64,000 nucleotides of DNA from Paraburkholderia terricola (lineage in GTDB: Bacteria; Pseudomonadota; Gammaproteobacteria; Burkholderiales; Burkholderiaceae), in assembly GCF_900142195.1 (NCBI RefSeq), contig NZ_FRAB01000002.1:124001-188000 (forward strand), in the 5' to 3' direction. Positions 28,320 to 37,704 of this stretch are shown piece after piece; the stretch's first letter is position 1; each line of letters starts with the position of its first letter. The notes under the pieces were generated by a model, which did no database searches, had not been told where the DNA came from, and worked only from the letters and a program-made list of their open reading frames with translations. The position numbers and the translations under genes were made by a program.

Positions 28320-28822
28320 GCCTGTTCCTCTTCTTCGTCTTCTTCCTCATCGTCGCCGCCGAGTTGTTCGAGCGCGACGGCGAGGTTCGCCATTTCGACG
28401 GCCACGCGCGCCGCATCGCGACCTTTCTCGGTCATGCGGGCGACGGCTTGCTCGTCGTTTTCGGTGGTCAGCACCGCGTTCGCGACCGGAATGCCGAAGT
28501 CGAGGCCGATACGCGTGATGCCCGCGCCGCTTTCGTTCGACACCAGTTCGAAGTGGTAGGTCTCGCCGCGAATCACCGCGCCGAGCGCGATCAGCGCGTC
28601 GAATTGCGCGCTTTCGGCGAGCTTTTGCAACGCGAGCGGAATTTCCAGCGCGCCCGGCACGGTGACGAGCAGCACGTCTTCACCGGTCACGCCGAGGCGT
28701 TCGAGTTCCTCAATGCAGGAGTCTGCGAGGCCGTTGCAAACGGGTTCGTTAAAGCGCGCCTGGACGATGCCGATGCGCAGTCCGTCGCCGTCGAGATTCG
28801 GTTGATATTGTCCGATTTCCAT
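28316..28822 (-). CDS. ribH: 6,7-dimethyl-8-ribityllumazine synthase
   Basis: A 168-residue lumazine synthase that condenses 5-amino-6-ribitylaminouracil with 3,4-dihydroxy-2-butanone 4-phosphate. The catalytic His90 sits in [24 protein letters not shown] and [17 protein letters not shown] are the other family motifs. An acidic C-terminal tail ([13 protein letters not shown]) is unusual, though seen in Burkholderiales. It lies between ribBA and nusB and overlaps nusB by 4 bases. Confidence 0.97.
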   Translation of the reverse strand: MEIGQYQPNLDGDGLRIGIVQARFNEPVCNGLADSCIEELERLGVTGEDVLLVTVPGALEIPLALQKLAESAQFDALIALGAVIRGETYHFELVSNESGAGITRIGLDFGIPVANAVLTTENDEQAVARMTEKGRDAARVAVEMANLAVALEQLGGDDEEEDEEEEQA

Positions 28823-28871
28823 GTGAATTCCGTAGTGTTTTGAGTGAGCGCGAAGCGCGTGAATGGTCGGA

Positions 28872-30008
28872 TCAGTCTTGCTGCGGGGCCTGCGAGGTGC
28901 TGCCCGGCATCGGCACGAAGCCCGTGACTTCGAGACCGTAGCCCGACATGCTGCCCAGCTTGCGCGGGTTCGACAGCACCTGCATCTTGCCGACACCGAG
29001 TTCGCGCAGAATCTGTGCGCCGATGCCGTACGTCTTGAAGTCGACCGGGCGGCGTTTGAGCGCCTCCGCTTTTTCCTTCGAATCGAACGCCTTGAAAACG
29101 TCGATCAGATGATCTTTCGAATCGCCGCAGTTCAGCAGCACGATCACACCGAGGTCGTGTTGGGCGATTTCCTTCATCGCCGCGTCCAGCGTCCACGAAT
29201 GGGTGGATTCGCCGACTTCGAGTAGATCCAGCACCGACAGCGGTTCGTGTACCCGCACCAGCGTGTCGTGGTCGGGTTGCGGCGTGCCGCGCACGAGAGC
29301 GATATGCGGCTGGCCGCTCGGCTGGTCGAGATACATCACCGCGCGAAACGCGCCGTGCGCGGTTTGCATGGTGCGCTCGCAAATCCGCTCGACGATCGAC
29401 TCGGTGCGGCTGCGATAGTGGATCAGGTCCGCGATCGTGCCGATCTTCAGGCCGTGCTCGCGGGCGAATTCCAGCAGATCCGGCAGGCGCGCCATCGTGC
29501 CGTCGTCCTTGATGACTTCGCAGATCACCGCGGCCGGCGTGAGGCCGGCGAGCGCCGTGAAATCGCAGCCGGCTTCCGTGTGGCCGGCGCGCACCAGTAC
29601 GCCGCCCGGCTGAGCCATGATCGGAAACACGTGGCCCGGCTGCACGATGTGCTCCGCTTTCGCGTCCGGCGCGACCGCCGTGGCGATCGTGCGGGCGCGG
29701 TCGGCCGCCGAAATGCCGGTGGTCACGCCTTCGGCCGCTTCGATGCTGACCGTGAACGCCGTGCCGTACTGCGTGCCGTTGCGGTAGGTCATGAGCGGCA
29801 GGTTGAGCAGCTTGCAGCGTTCCTGCGTGAGCGTCAGGCAGATCAGACCGCGGCCGTAGCGGGCCATGAAATTGATCGCTTCCGGCGTGACGAATTCGGC
29901 GGCGATCACGAGGTCGCCCTCGTTTTCGCGGTCTTCTTCGTCGACGAGGATCACCATCCGGCCTGCTTTCAGTTCGGCGATGATCTCTGGAGTGGAGGCG
30001 AGCGTCAT
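28872..30008 (-). CDS. ribBA: 3,4-dihydroxy-2-butanone 4-phosphate synthase with degenerate GTP cyclohydrolase II domain (RibBA/RibBX)
   Basis: A 378-residue protein. The N-terminal ~200 residues are an intact DHBP synthase: [12 protein letters not shown] metal-binding motif, RYGRGLICL and [13 protein letters not shown]. The C-terminal half aligns with GTP cyclohydrolase II ([24 protein letters not shown]). It lacks the three zinc Cys residues, because the usual ECLTGD...RCDCG stretch reads [17 protein letters not shown]. The RQEGRGIGL catalytic block is replaced by [12 protein letters not shown]. So only the RibB activity is expected, and a separate ribA must exist. It heads ribBA-ribH-nusB. 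Confidence 0.92.
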   Translation of the reverse strand: MTLASTPEIIAELKAGRMVILVDEEDRENEGDLVIAAEFVTPEAINFMARYGRGLICLTLTQERCKLLNLPLMTYRNGTQYGTAFTVSIEAAEGVTTGISAADRARTIATAVAPDAKAEHIVQPGHVFPIMAQPGGVLVRAGHTEAGCDFTALAGLTPAAVICEVIKDDGTMARLPDLLEFAREHGLKIGTIADLIHYRSRTESIVERICERTMQTAHGAFRAVMYLDQPSGQPHIALVRGTPQPDHDTLVRVHEPLSVLDLLEVGESTHSWTLDAAMKEIAQHDLGVIVLLNCGDSKDHLIDVFKAFDSKEKAEALKRRPVDFKTYGIGAQILRELGVGKMQVLSNPRKLGSMSGYGLEVTGFVPMPGSTSQAPQQD

Positions 30009-30273
30009 GTTGGCGAGATTTTCGGGAAAGCGCGTATTTTACGCCACGCGCCCGTCCACGTCGCCTCTGCCGGACGGCATAGGCCGTTTGGCCGGCTGGC
30101 GCTGAGCCGTCCGCCGTTGCTATGCTCGTTCGAACGGTGGATGCATGAACGGGTTGAGGGCGGCAAGGCGCCGCCGCCAGCCCATGCGTGTGCGGGTGTT
30201 GCCGGTTTTTGCAGTTTGTTATTCCGGCGTGTTTCAGTCAGCGGAGACAGCCTCGTTCCTTGGGTGATTTGCG

Positions 30274-30295
30274 GTTATATAATAAAAGTTATATA
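30274..30295 (+). promoter_or_regulatory. Probable operator/-10 region of the toxin-antitoxin operon
   Basis: GTTATATA occurs twice, 14 bp apart (30274-30281 and 30288-30295), just ahead of the ribosome site GGAGG and the antitoxin ATG. The AT-rich repeats could be the -10 region and the antitoxin-binding site for autoregulation. Confidence 0.5.
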
Positions 30296-30309
30296 GCGAG
30301 GAGGGCGTC

Positions 30310-30537
30310 ATGCTTACTTTCAAGGTCACAACGGTGGGGGCTTCGGCTGGCTTCATTCTCACCAAGGAGGCGATGGCACGCCTCAAGGTACAGAAGGGCG
30401 ATACGGTCTATCTGACCGAGGCACCCGAAGGCGGGTACCGGATCACGCCATACAACCCGGACTTTGAACGCCAGATGAAACTGGCTGAAGAGATCATGCA
30501 CGATGATCGCGATATTTTGCGAGCACTGGCCAAATGA
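30310..30537 (+). CDS. AbrB/MazE-type antitoxin
   Basis: A 75-residue protein with an N-terminal swapped-hairpin AbrB/MazE domain (TTVGASAGFILTKEAMARLKVQKGDTVYL) and a C-terminal segment (FERQMKLAEEIMHDDRDILRALAK) likely to cap the toxin. AGGAGG precedes the ATG. Its stop overlaps the toxin start by 4 bases. As in other type II systems it should bind its own promoter, where two GTTATATA repeats lie. Doc toxins are classically paired with Phd; pairing with AbrB/MazE is a known alternative. Confidence 0.88.
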   Translation: MLTFKVTTVGASAGFILTKEAMARLKVQKGDTVYLTEAPEGGYRITPYNPDFERQMKLAEEIMHDDRDILRALAK

Positions 30538-30917
30538 CAGCATGGCGTTGGGTGCGCGCGGATCTCACTTATGCCGTGCATGATCGCCAGCTTGCCGAGC
30601 ACGGCGGGCTCGATGGCGTGCGCGACAAAGGGGCGGTGGAGTCGGCGCTCGCACGGCCGCAAAATCTGGACGTGTATGCGGATGCCGATGCGGCTGCCCT
30701 GGCAGCGGCCTATGTCTACGGGTTGGCGCGGAATCATGGCTTCGCGGACGGCAACAAGCGAACAGCCTGGGTGGTTGGGCGGCTTTTCCTCGCCGACAAT
30801 GGCTATCGGCTGAAGTTCGACCCCGCCGACGCGGTAAAGACGATGGAAATGGTCGCCGCCGGGGCGCTCGAAGAAGTTGCGCTGGCGGAGTGGTTCCGGC
30901 AGCGGATCGCCGAGTAA
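30534..30917 (+). CDS. doc: Death-on-curing (Doc/Fic) toxin
   Basis: A 127-residue Fic-fold protein of the Doc family. The catalytic motif is His68-GFADGNKRT, matching HxFxDxNKR. Doc kinases phosphorylate and inactivate EF-Tu. It is full length with an intact motif, so it is probably active. It is the second gene of a two-gene operon on the plus strand, lying between minus-strand ribBA and ribE, so the pair is an insertion into the riboflavin gene block. Confidence 0.9.
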   Translation: MTAWRWVRADLTYAVHDRQLAEHGGLDGVRDKGAVESALARPQNLDVYADADAAALAAAYVYGLARNHGFADGNKRTAWVVGRLFLADNGYRLKFDPADAVKTMEMVAAGALEEVALAEWFRQRIAE

Positions 30918-30959
30918 GTCGGCGAGGACTGAACCGGGGACTCCGCCTGGTTCAACGAA

Positions 30960-31589
30960 CTACGACCGACCCGTGGTTGACGCCGCCGACAGCATGCGCT
31001 CAACATACCGCGCGATCAGATCGATCTCCAGATTCACCTTCGCGCCTTCGCGCAGATGCTTGAGGGCGGTGACTTCAACCGTGTGGGGAATCAGGTTGAT
31101 CGAGAATTCGCAGCCATCGTCGCGATCTTTAACCGAGTTGACGGTCAGACTCACGCCGTTGACAGTGATCGAGCCTTTGTACGCCAGATAGCGGCCGATC
31201 TCGCGCGGCGCCAGCACGCGCAGTTCGTGCGATTCGCCGACCGGCGCGAAATGCGTGACCGTGCCGAGGCCGTCCACGTGGCCGGAGACGATATGGCCGC
31301 CGAGCCGGTCGTGCGCGCGCAGCGCCTTCTCGAGATTGACTTCGCCGGGTTCGCCGAGGCCCGCCGTGCAGTTCAGGCTTTCGCGCGACACGTCCACTTC
31401 GAACGAATGCGCGGTTTTCGCGACCACCGTCATGCAGGCGCCCTGGATCGTGATGCTGTCGCCGAGCTGCACGTCCTCGAGATCGAGGCCGCCGGCTTCG
31501 ACGTTCAGCCGTACGCCCGCGTCGCCGTCCGTGCCCAGCGGCTTGACTGATTCAATGCGGCCGACTGCCGCGACGATTCCTGTGAACAT
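30960..31589 (-). CDS. ribE: Riboflavin synthase alpha chain
   Basis: A 209-residue riboflavin synthase that dismutates two lumazine molecules to riboflavin. It shows two homologous half-barrels beginning with MFTGIVAAVGRIESV and HIVSGHVDGLGTV. It includes the GACMTV and VNGVSLTVN motifs. It follows ribD with a 15-bp gap, so the two are co-transcribed. Confidence 0.96.
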   Translation of the reverse strand: MFTGIVAAVGRIESVKPLGTDGDAGVRLNVEAGGLDLEDVQLGDSITIQGACMTVVAKTAHSFEVDVSRESLNCTAGLGEPGEVNLEKALRAHDRLGGHIVSGHVDGLGTVTHFAPVGESHELRVLAPREIGRYLAYKGSITVNGVSLTVNSVKDRDDGCEFSINLIPHTVEVTALKHLREGAKVNLEIDLIARYVERMLSAASTTGRS

Positions 31590-31604
31590 CGTGCTATTCC
31601 TTGC

Positions 31605-32774
31605 TCAATTCGAAACGGGTGGGGATGCCGGATCGGTGCCGGGGCCGGCGGTATGCTCAGGCGCGACCGAGGGTACGAAGCGCGCGAGAATCCGCAGATC
31701 GTCGCCGATCCGGTCGATCGAGTGGAAATTCAGTTTGACGCGGCCTTCGAGCGTTTCGGGGGCGCTCAGATTGAACATGCTCATCGAGTCCATGCCGAGC
31801 AGGCTCGGCGCGAGATAGACGAGCAGTTCGTCGACGCAGCCTTCGCGCAGCAGCGAGCCGTTCAGCTTGTAGCCCGCTTCCACGTGCAGTTCGTTCACGT
31901 TGCGCTCGCCGAGCACCGTGAGCATGGCGGGCAGGTCGACCTTGCCGGCGGCGTTCGCCAACTGCACGATTTCGGCGCCGCGATCGCGCAGCGCGTTGGC
32001 GCGCTCGGTATGACGCTGGTCGAGATTGCCGCAAAAAATCAACGTGGATGCGCCGGCCAGGATCTGCGCTTCAGGCGGCACGTCGAGCTGGCTGTCGATC
32101 AGCACGCGCCGCGGCTGGCGCGGCGTGTCGACGGCGCGCACCGTCATGCGCGGATCGTCTTCCCTGACGGTGCCGATGCCGGTCAGAATCGCCGACGCGC
32201 GGGCACGCCACGCATGACCGTCGGCGCGCGCGGCTTCGCCGGTGATCCATTGGCTGATGCCCGAGGGCAAGCCGGTGCGGCCGTCGAGCGAGGCCGCCAC
32301 TTTCATCCGCACCCACGGGCGGCGGCGCGTCATGCGCGACACGAAGCCGATGTTCAGTTCATGCGCTTCGTTGGCGAGCAGCCCGCAGCGTACTTCGATG
32401 CCGGCGTCGCGCAGCATCGCGAGGCCACGCCCGGAAACTTGCGGATTCGGATCTTCCATTGCCGCGACCACGCGCGCGACCTGCGCTTCGATCAGCGCGT
32501 TCGCGCACGGCGGCGTGCGGCCGAAATGGCTGCACGGTTCGAGCGTCACGTAGGCGGTGGCGTCGCGCAAATCGTGACCGCGCGAGCGCGCGTCTTTCAA
32601 CGCGCGGATCTCGGCATGGTCCTGGCCGGCCGGTTGCGTGAAGCCCTCGCCGATCACCGTGCCGTTCTTGACGAGTACGCAACCCACACGCGGATTGGGG
32701 TCGGTCGTGTACATGCCGCGCTTGGCTAACGCGAGCGCGCGTTCCATATGGACGAAGTCGGTTTGCGAGAACAT
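31605..32774 (-). CDS. ribD: Bifunctional riboflavin deaminase/reductase
   Basis: A 389-residue protein. The N-terminal ~145 residues form a zinc cytidine-deaminase-fold deaminase with the HAE motif (QDHAEIRAL) and the zinc Cys pair in EPCSHFGRTPPC. The C-terminal reductase domain (RPWVRMKVAASLDGRTG, GIGTVREDDPRMTVR) is NADPH-dependent. It carries out the second and third steps of riboflavin synthesis. Only 84 bp separate it from hemL; I see no FMN-riboswitch sequence there. Confidence 0.96.
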   Translation of the reverse strand: MFSQTDFVHMERALALAKRGMYTTDPNPRVGCVLVKNGTVIGEGFTQPAGQDHAEIRALKDARSRGHDLRDATAYVTLEPCSHFGRTPPCANALIEAQVARVVAAMEDPNPQVSGRGLAMLRDAGIEVRCGLLANEAHELNIGFVSRMTRRRPWVRMKVAASLDGRTGLPSGISQWITGEAARADGHAWRARASAILTGIGTVREDDPRMTVRAVDTPRQPRRVLIDSQLDVPPEAQILAGASTLIFCGNLDQRHTERANALRDRGAEIVQLANAAGKVDLPAMLTVLGERNVNELHVEAGYKLNGSLLREGCVDELLVYLAPSLLGMDSMSMFNLSAPETLEGRVKLNFHSIDRIGDDLRILARFVPSVAPEHTAGPGTDPASPPVSN

Positions 32775-32858
32775 CGGGGTCCGGTCGGTACGGTGGCTAG
32801 GCAGTATGGGGCGTCGGTTCAGGCTTCGGTACGGTTTGCGTTGCGTCCGTTGCGGGGT

Positions 32859-34142
32859 TCAGGCCGAGAGCGAGGCGAACACGCCGCGCGCCGCGTCGAT
32901 CGTGGCGTCGATGATCGCGTCGTCGTGAGCGATGGAAACGAAGCCCGCCTCGTAAGCCGACGGCGCGAAGTACACGCCGGCGTCGAGCATCTTGTGGAAG
33001 AACGCGTTAAAGCGCGGCACGTCGCTCTTCGTGACCTCGGCGAAGCTCGCCGGAATCGATTCGGTGAAGTACAGCCCGAACATGCCGCCCAGCGAATCGG
33101 CCGCGAACGGCACGCCGGCTTCGCGCGCCACCGTCGCGAGACCTTGCGCGAGCCGCGTGGTGCGCGCGGCCAGCGTGTCGTAGAAGCCCGGCGCCTGGAT
33201 CAGTTGCAGCGTTTTCAGGCCGGCGGCAACGGCGATCGGATTGCCCGAGAGCGTGCCCGCCTGATAGACGCCGCCGAGCGGCGCGAGGTGAGCCATGATG
33301 TCGCGCCGGCCGCCGAAAGCCGCCGCAGGCATGCCGCCGCCGATCACCTTGCCGAGGCACGTCAGATCCGGCGTGATGCCGTAGACCTCTTGCGCGCCAC
33401 CTAACGCGACGCGGAAACCGCACATCACTTCGTCGAAAATCAGCACCGAGCCGTATTCGGTGCACAGACGGCGCAGCGCTTGCAGGAATTCGGGCGTGGC
33501 GCGCACGAGGTTCATGTTGCCCGCGACCGGCTCGACGATCACCGAGGCGATTTCGTTGCCGAATGCCTTGAACGCTTCCTCGAGTTCCGCGACGTTGTTG
33601 TATTCGAGCACCGTGGTGTGCTTGGCGATGTCGACCGGCACGCCTGCCGAAGTCGGGTTGCCGAAGGTCAGCAGGCCCGAACCCGCCTTGACCAGCAGGC
33701 TGTCGGCGTGGCCGTGATAGCAGCCCTCGAACTTGACGATACGGCTGCGGTTCGTGAAGCCGCGCGCGAGACGCAGCGCGCTCATGGTCGCCTCGGTGCC
33801 GCTCGATACCATGCGGACCTGTTCGATCGAGGGCACCAGCTTGCAGATTTCCTCGGCGATTTCTACTTCCGACTCAGTCGGAGCGCCGAACGAAAAGCCG
33901 TTGACCAGCACGCGCTGCACGGCTTCGAGCACTTCCGGGTGGACGTGGCCGAGGATCATCGGGCCCCACGAGCCGATGTAATCGGTGTAACGCTGGCCGT
34001 CCGCGTCCCAGAAGTAGGCGCCTTGGGCACGCTCGATGAAGCGTGGCGTGCCGCCGACCGAGCGAAATGCGCGGACCGGCGAGTTCACGCCGCCAGGAAT
34101 GGTGCGTTGCGCGCGGTCGAAGAGGGTTTCGTTTTTGGACAT
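32859..34142 (-). CDS. hemL: Glutamate-1-semialdehyde 2,1-aminomutase
   Basis: A 427-residue PLP enzyme that forms 5-aminolevulinate in the C5 haem pathway. The PLP lysine is Lys265 in [18 protein letters not shown], the same position as in E. coli HemL. The N terminus [18 protein letters not shown] is the family signature. The full family length is present. It is the upstream neighbour of ribD on the same strand. Confidence 0.97.
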   Translation of the reverse strand: MSKNETLFDRAQRTIPGGVNSPVRAFRSVGGTPRFIERAQGAYFWDADGQRYTDYIGSWGPMILGHVHPEVLEAVQRVLVNGFSFGAPTESEVEIAEEICKLVPSIEQVRMVSSGTEATMSALRLARGFTNRSRIVKFEGCYHGHADSLLVKAGSGLLTFGNPTSAGVPVDIAKHTTVLEYNNVAELEEAFKAFGNEIASVIVEPVAGNMNLVRATPEFLQALRRLCTEYGSVLIFDEVMCGFRVALGGAQEVYGITPDLTCLGKVIGGGMPAAAFGGRRDIMAHLAPLGGVYQAGTLSGNPIAVAAGLKTLQLIQAPGFYDTLAARTTRLAQGLATVAREAGVPFAADSLGGMFGLYFTESIPASFAEVTKSDVPRFNAFFHKMLDAGVYFAPSAYEAGFVSIAHDDAIIDATIDAARGVFASLSA

Positions 34143-34302
34143 GACGATGGATGGAATTGGGGTAGCGCGGCGGCGCGTGGGGCGTGCAGCCGGTTCGCGC
34201 GGCGCCGGGGTGAGTGGAGAAATTGTACCGGAGTCAGCGTGAACAGGCTTTGCGGTAGCCCCTGCCAGGCTGGGCTTTGCACGCAGTCATCGCGCGCGTG
34301 GC

Positions 34303-34962
34303 TCATCGACGCCGCTTGCGTGTCGTTGCCGTGGGTTTCGTCGCAGCCCTGGTTGCCGCCTTGGTCCCGCCCGTAACCGCGCTTTGGTTCGACGGTGTTG
34401 GCGACGCGTCCGACTTGATCGCCGTGCGACTTTGCGCCGCGCTTTTTTCAGCAGCGGCCGCATGCGCGGTGACTTTGCTCGAGCGCGTGGGTCCCGCCGG
34501 CGCGGCATCGAATCCCGGCGGTTTGCGCTTGCCGGTGAGCTCGGCCCAACGCTTTTCCAATGCACCTTCGGCGATCGGCTTGATGACGGTGCCGGAACTC
34601 TGTGCATCCCATGTCTGCACCGAGAACGGATGCACGCGCAACGCTTCGCGTGGGATCACCGGGCTCTCGTGCGCATCGACCAGCCAGTCGTAGACGAAGT
34701 CGATGCACAGCCGGTAGCCGCGTTTGGTCGCCGGGTCGGGAACCTCATAGGGCGCGCTCGTCACGTAACCGGAGCCGAAAATGCCCTTCGGCTCCTGGGC
34801 GACGCGATGCAGGAACACGCGATCACCCGGCAGGATGCCGCGAGCGAATCCGCATCCCCATACGTCAGTCACCGCGATACCAGCGGCGACACGCTTTGCG
34901 ACGTCGGGCAATTCGGGCCACGGCCATTTCCTGGGGCTCCAGATCAGCAGGAATGCGGTCAT
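34303..34962 (-). CDS. PUA/EVE-like domain protein, function unknown
   Basis: A 219-residue protein. Residues ~1-135 (AFLLIWSPRKWPW, then CGFARGILPGDRVFLHRVAQEPKGIFGSGYVT) resemble the EVE/PUA-like fold that binds modified bases or RNA in other proteins. Residues ~150-219 are a basic Ala/Thr/Lys/Arg tail typical of nucleic-acid-associated disordered regions. Homologues often occur as N-terminal parts of HNH-type nucleases, but no nuclease motif is seen here. I chose the ATG at 34962; the frame remains open upstream to 35133. Confidence 0.6.
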   Translation of the reverse strand: MTAFLLIWSPRKWPWPELPDVAKRVAAGIAVTDVWGCGFARGILPGDRVFLHRVAQEPKGIFGSGYVTSAPYEVPDPATKRGYRLCIDFVYDWLVDAHESPVIPREALRVHPFSVQTWDAQSSGTVIKPIAEGALEKRWAELTGKRKPPGFDAAPAGPTRSSKVTAHAAAAEKSAAQSRTAIKSDASPTPSNQSAVTGGTKAATRAATKPTATTRKRRR

Positions 34963-35211
34963 CGAAAGGTCCAGGCGGAACGGTGGGCAAAGGGCACGGC
35001 GGACACACGAGGCGTAGCGTCCGCGTGGTTCAGGCGGCAGCTTAACCGATCGGCGACGCGCTTGCCGCAGGCGCATTCTCATGTGGCGCCCGATCGCGAT
35101 CCGACGCGGCGGCGCTTTAACCGTCGCGTACAATCGAGGCCGTCAAGCTGCTGTTTTCCCGGTTTCATCGCTTCGCTGCCGGTCACGGCGCGGCGCTTCA
35201 TCTGGATTCCC

Positions 35212-36432
35212 ATGTCTCACGTCGTCAGACGCCGGCCCGATGGCCGGCTGATTCTGTTGCTCGGTGCGCTTGCCGCGTGCGGACCGATTTCCATCGACAT
35301 GTATTTGCCGAGCCTGCCGACCATCGCGCAGGCGTTCGCCATCAGCACCGGCGCCGCGCAAACGACGCTCACCAGCTTCATGTTCGGTTTTTCGATCGGC
35401 ATGCTGCTCTATGGTCCGCTGTCGGACACGTATGGCCGCCGACCCGTGTTGCTCGGCGGCATCGTCATGTATGCGGTGGCCAGCGTGGCGTGCGCGCTGT
35501 CGTTCTCGATCGGATCGCTTATCGTGTTCCGCTTCGTGCAGGCGCTGGGCGCGGGCGCGGCCTCGGTGCTGGCGCGCGCGATTGCGCGCGACGCGCACGG
35601 GCCGACCGACGCCGCCCGTGTGCTGTCGATGCTCGCCATCGTCACCTCGATCGGGCCGTTGCTGGCGCCGTTGATCGGCGGGCAGTTGCTGCTGCTCGGC
35701 GGCTGGCGCGTCGTGTTTGTCGTATTGACGCTGTTCGGGACGGTGTGCGCGGTGACCGCGTTCCTCAAGGTGCCTGAAACGTGGCCGCGCGAGAAACGTG
35801 CGCATTCGGCCTTGCTGCAATCGTTCGGCGCATACGGCAAGTTGCTGCGCGATCCGGTCGCGTGGGGGCACATGATGTGCGGCGGCATGGCGTTCGCCTC
35901 CATGTTCGCGTACATCACCGCGACGCCGTTCGTGTACATCGAATATTTCCACGTGTCGGCGCAACACTACGGCTTTCTGTTCGCGCTGAATATCGTCGGC
36001 ATCATGCTCGGCAACTTGATGAACACGCGTCTCGTCGGCCGGCTCGGGTCGCTGCCGATCATTTCGTTTTCGGCCAGCGTCAGTTGCATCGCTTCGCTGT
36101 TCGTCTGCCTCGTGTCGCTGACGGGATGGGGCGGGTTGTGGTCGATCGTGGCCGGTCTGTTTTTCGTGGTCGGCGTGGTGGGTCTGTTATCCGCCAATTG
36201 CACGACCGATCTGATGCACCGCTATCCGGCGAATGCCGGCGCCGCGGCCGCGGTGTTCGGCGCGATGCAGTTGGCGCTGGGCGCGTTGTCGAGCCTCGCG
36301 GTCGGACTTTGGGAGGACGGCTCGCCCAAGGGCATGGGCATTGTCGTTGGCGTCGCGGGCTCGCTGTGCTACGTCGGGCGGATTCTGGTCGTCCGGTGGC
36401 ATGGAACGAAGGTGCCCGTTGTCGCCGCTTGA
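35212..36432 (+). CDS. Bcr/CflA-family drug resistance MFS exporter
   Basis: A 406-residue, 12-helix major facilitator. The motif SIDMYLPSLPTIAQAF in helix 1 and GPLSDTYGRRPVLLGG (motif A) define the Bcr/CflA family of proton-driven exporters for bicyclomycin, chloramphenicol and similar compounds. RFVQALGAGAASVLARAIARD is also typical. The ATG at 35212 gives the family N terminus, although the frame remains open far upstream. The substrate is unknown. Confidence 0.92.
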   Translation: MSHVVRRRPDGRLILLLGALAACGPISIDMYLPSLPTIAQAFAISTGAAQTTLTSFMFGFSIGMLLYGPLSDTYGRRPVLLGGIVMYAVASVACALSFSIGSLIVFRFVQALGAGAASVLARAIARDAHGPTDAARVLSMLAIVTSIGPLLAPLIGGQLLLLGGWRVVFVVLTLFGTVCAVTAFLKVPETWPREKRAHSALLQSFGAYGKLLRDPVAWGHMMCGGMAFASMFAYITATPFVYIEYFHVSAQHYGFLFALNIVGIMLGNLMNTRLVGRLGSLPIISFSASVSCIASLFVCLVSLTGWGGLWSIVAGLFFVVGVVGLLSANCTTDLMHRYPANAGAAAAVFGAMQLALGALSSLAVGLWEDGSPKGMGIVVGVAGSLCYVGRILVVRWHGTKVPVVAA

Positions 36433-36549
36433 TGGCGAGTTGACCTCGCCGCGCGACGGCTACGGAAAACACCAGGTGTTGCGCGCGCGCGACCGTGCAG
36501 TTTGATTTGCATTGCTATGATGGTGTCACTGTTCCTCGGAGCGGCAATC

Positions 36550-36780
36550 ATGGCGATCAGAGACTTGATGAATGGCGAACGGCAGCATGCCGCTTTTGCC
36601 GAAGCGCAGAAGCTGGCGGACAGCGGCGCGTATCACGACTACACCGATATCGAATACGTCTTGCGCTTTGATTACGGATTGTCCGACGTATCGACATTGC
36701 TCGACAGCCAGTTGATGCATCGCGATCTGAATCGCCGTTGCGCCGATGCGCGCGAGAAGCTGGAGACGCTTGGCGTGTGA
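36550..36780 (+). CDS. Small conserved-looking protein, function unknown
   Basis: A 76-residue acidic-basic helical protein (MAIRDLMNGERQHAAFAEAQ, then DYTDIEYVLRFDYG). GGAGCGG lies 6 bases before the ATG, and an extended -10 (TGCTATGAT at 36511-36519) lies just upstream, so expression is plausible. No domain is recognised. It stands alone between the MFS exporter and ridA. Confidence 0.6.
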   Translation: MAIRDLMNGERQHAAFAEAQKLADSGAYHDYTDIEYVLRFDYGLSDVSTLLDSQLMHRDLNRRCADAREKLETLGV

Positions 36781-37005
36781 TGTGTGACGCGCGGGGCGGG
36801 GGACGGGCGGGTCTTTACCGGCTCTTTCGCTGGAATGGTTGATCGCGCGAAATAGCGCGGTGTCGGTTTGCCGCGTTGTCTCTCTGCGAGCGTTCTTCAT
36901 GCTTTCGCGTAAGCCGTTGCGGTCGCACGATCGAGCCGCATGCGGCTCATGTGGCGCATATGCGCGGGCATGCGCAGCATGGTCACCACCTTCGGAGTCG
37001 GATTC

Positions 37006-37410
37006 ATGGCTGATAGCCAGCAGGCCCTTCGTTTGCCGCATACAGACAACCCCGTCAACCTCGCGAAACCGGGCGGTCATTACAGTCACGTCGCGATCGC
37101 CAACGGTTTTGTTTTCGTGTCGGGACAGTTGCCGATCAATGCGCAAGGCGAGAAGCTTTCCGGCGCCTCGTTCGAGGTTCAGGCGGAGCAGGTGCTGGCC
37201 AATCTGCGGGCCGCATTGGAAGGCGCCGGCAGCAGCATCGCGCAACTGGTGCAGGTGCGCGTCTATATCGCGGATGTCGAATACTGGGTGAGCTTCAATC
37301 AGATCTATGCGCAATGGGCCGGCGACGCACGGCCGGCGCGTGCGGTCGTGCCGGTTCCGCAACTGCATTACGGATTGAAGATCGAGGTTGAGGCGACCGC
37401 GCTGGTTTAG
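37006..37410 (+). CDS. RidA/YjgF-family protein
   Basis: A 134-residue RidA-superfamily protein. RidA proteins hydrolyse reactive enamine/imine intermediates from PLP enzymes. The segments GGHYSHVAIANGFVFVSGQLP and RVYIADVEYWVSFNQIYAQW and the C-terminal ARAVVPVPQLHYGLKIEVEATA (conserved Arg in PxRA-like motif) are typical. GGAG lies 8 bases before the ATG at 37006. It may be one of several paralogues. Confidence 0.85.
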   Translation: MADSQQALRLPHTDNPVNLAKPGGHYSHVAIANGFVFVSGQLPINAQGEKLSGASFEVQAEQVLANLRAALEGAGSSIAQLVQVRVYIADVEYWVSFNQIYAQWAGDARPARAVVPVPQLHYGLKIEVEATALV

Positions 37411-37521
37411 GCGGTGGTGGCAAAAAACAGCGAGGGGCGCGACCGGAGCGGACCACAAGTCGATCAGATTAGACGAGCCGACTCGTTCTGCGCGTTGATT
37501 GCTATCACGCCCAGTAGAAAC

Positions 37522-37549
37522 GCAAAACGGACCTCGCGGTCCGTTTTGC
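37522..37549 (-). terminator. Terminator of tRNA-Ser
   Basis: GCAAAACGGAC pairs perfectly with GTCCGTTTTGC, with loop CTCGCG. It lies 11 bp beyond the 3' end of tRNA-Ser on the minus strand and has a TTTTGCGTTT tail. Confidence 0.85.
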
Positions 37550-37559
37550 ATTGATGATA

Positions 37560-37649
37560 TGGCGGAGGCGGTGAGATTCGAACTCACGGAAAGATTGCTC
37601 CTTCGCCGGTTTTCAAGACCGGTGCCTTAAACCGCTCGGCCACACCTCC
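37560..37649 (-). tRNA. tRNA-Ser(UGA)
   Basis: A 90-base class II tRNA. Acceptor GGAGGTG/CGCCTCC, discriminator G, encoded CCA (37560-37562). The anticodon loop CTTGAAA gives UGA. It has a long variable arm. Confidence 0.95.
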
Positions 37650-37704
37650 AAGCCGCAAATTGTAACCTGAAAAAACCTCGTTGCGGCGTCCGGCCAGCCC
37701 GCAA

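Noticed and set aside
32775..32858. Possible FMN riboswitch ahead of ribD
   Set aside because: The 84-bp spacer to hemL is too short for the aptamer and no RFN-type motifs are visible; also none seen upstream of ribBA.
36505..36549. Upstream start for the 76-residue protein (36502)
   Set aside because: The extension contains the extended -10 box, and the better ribosome site is at 36550.
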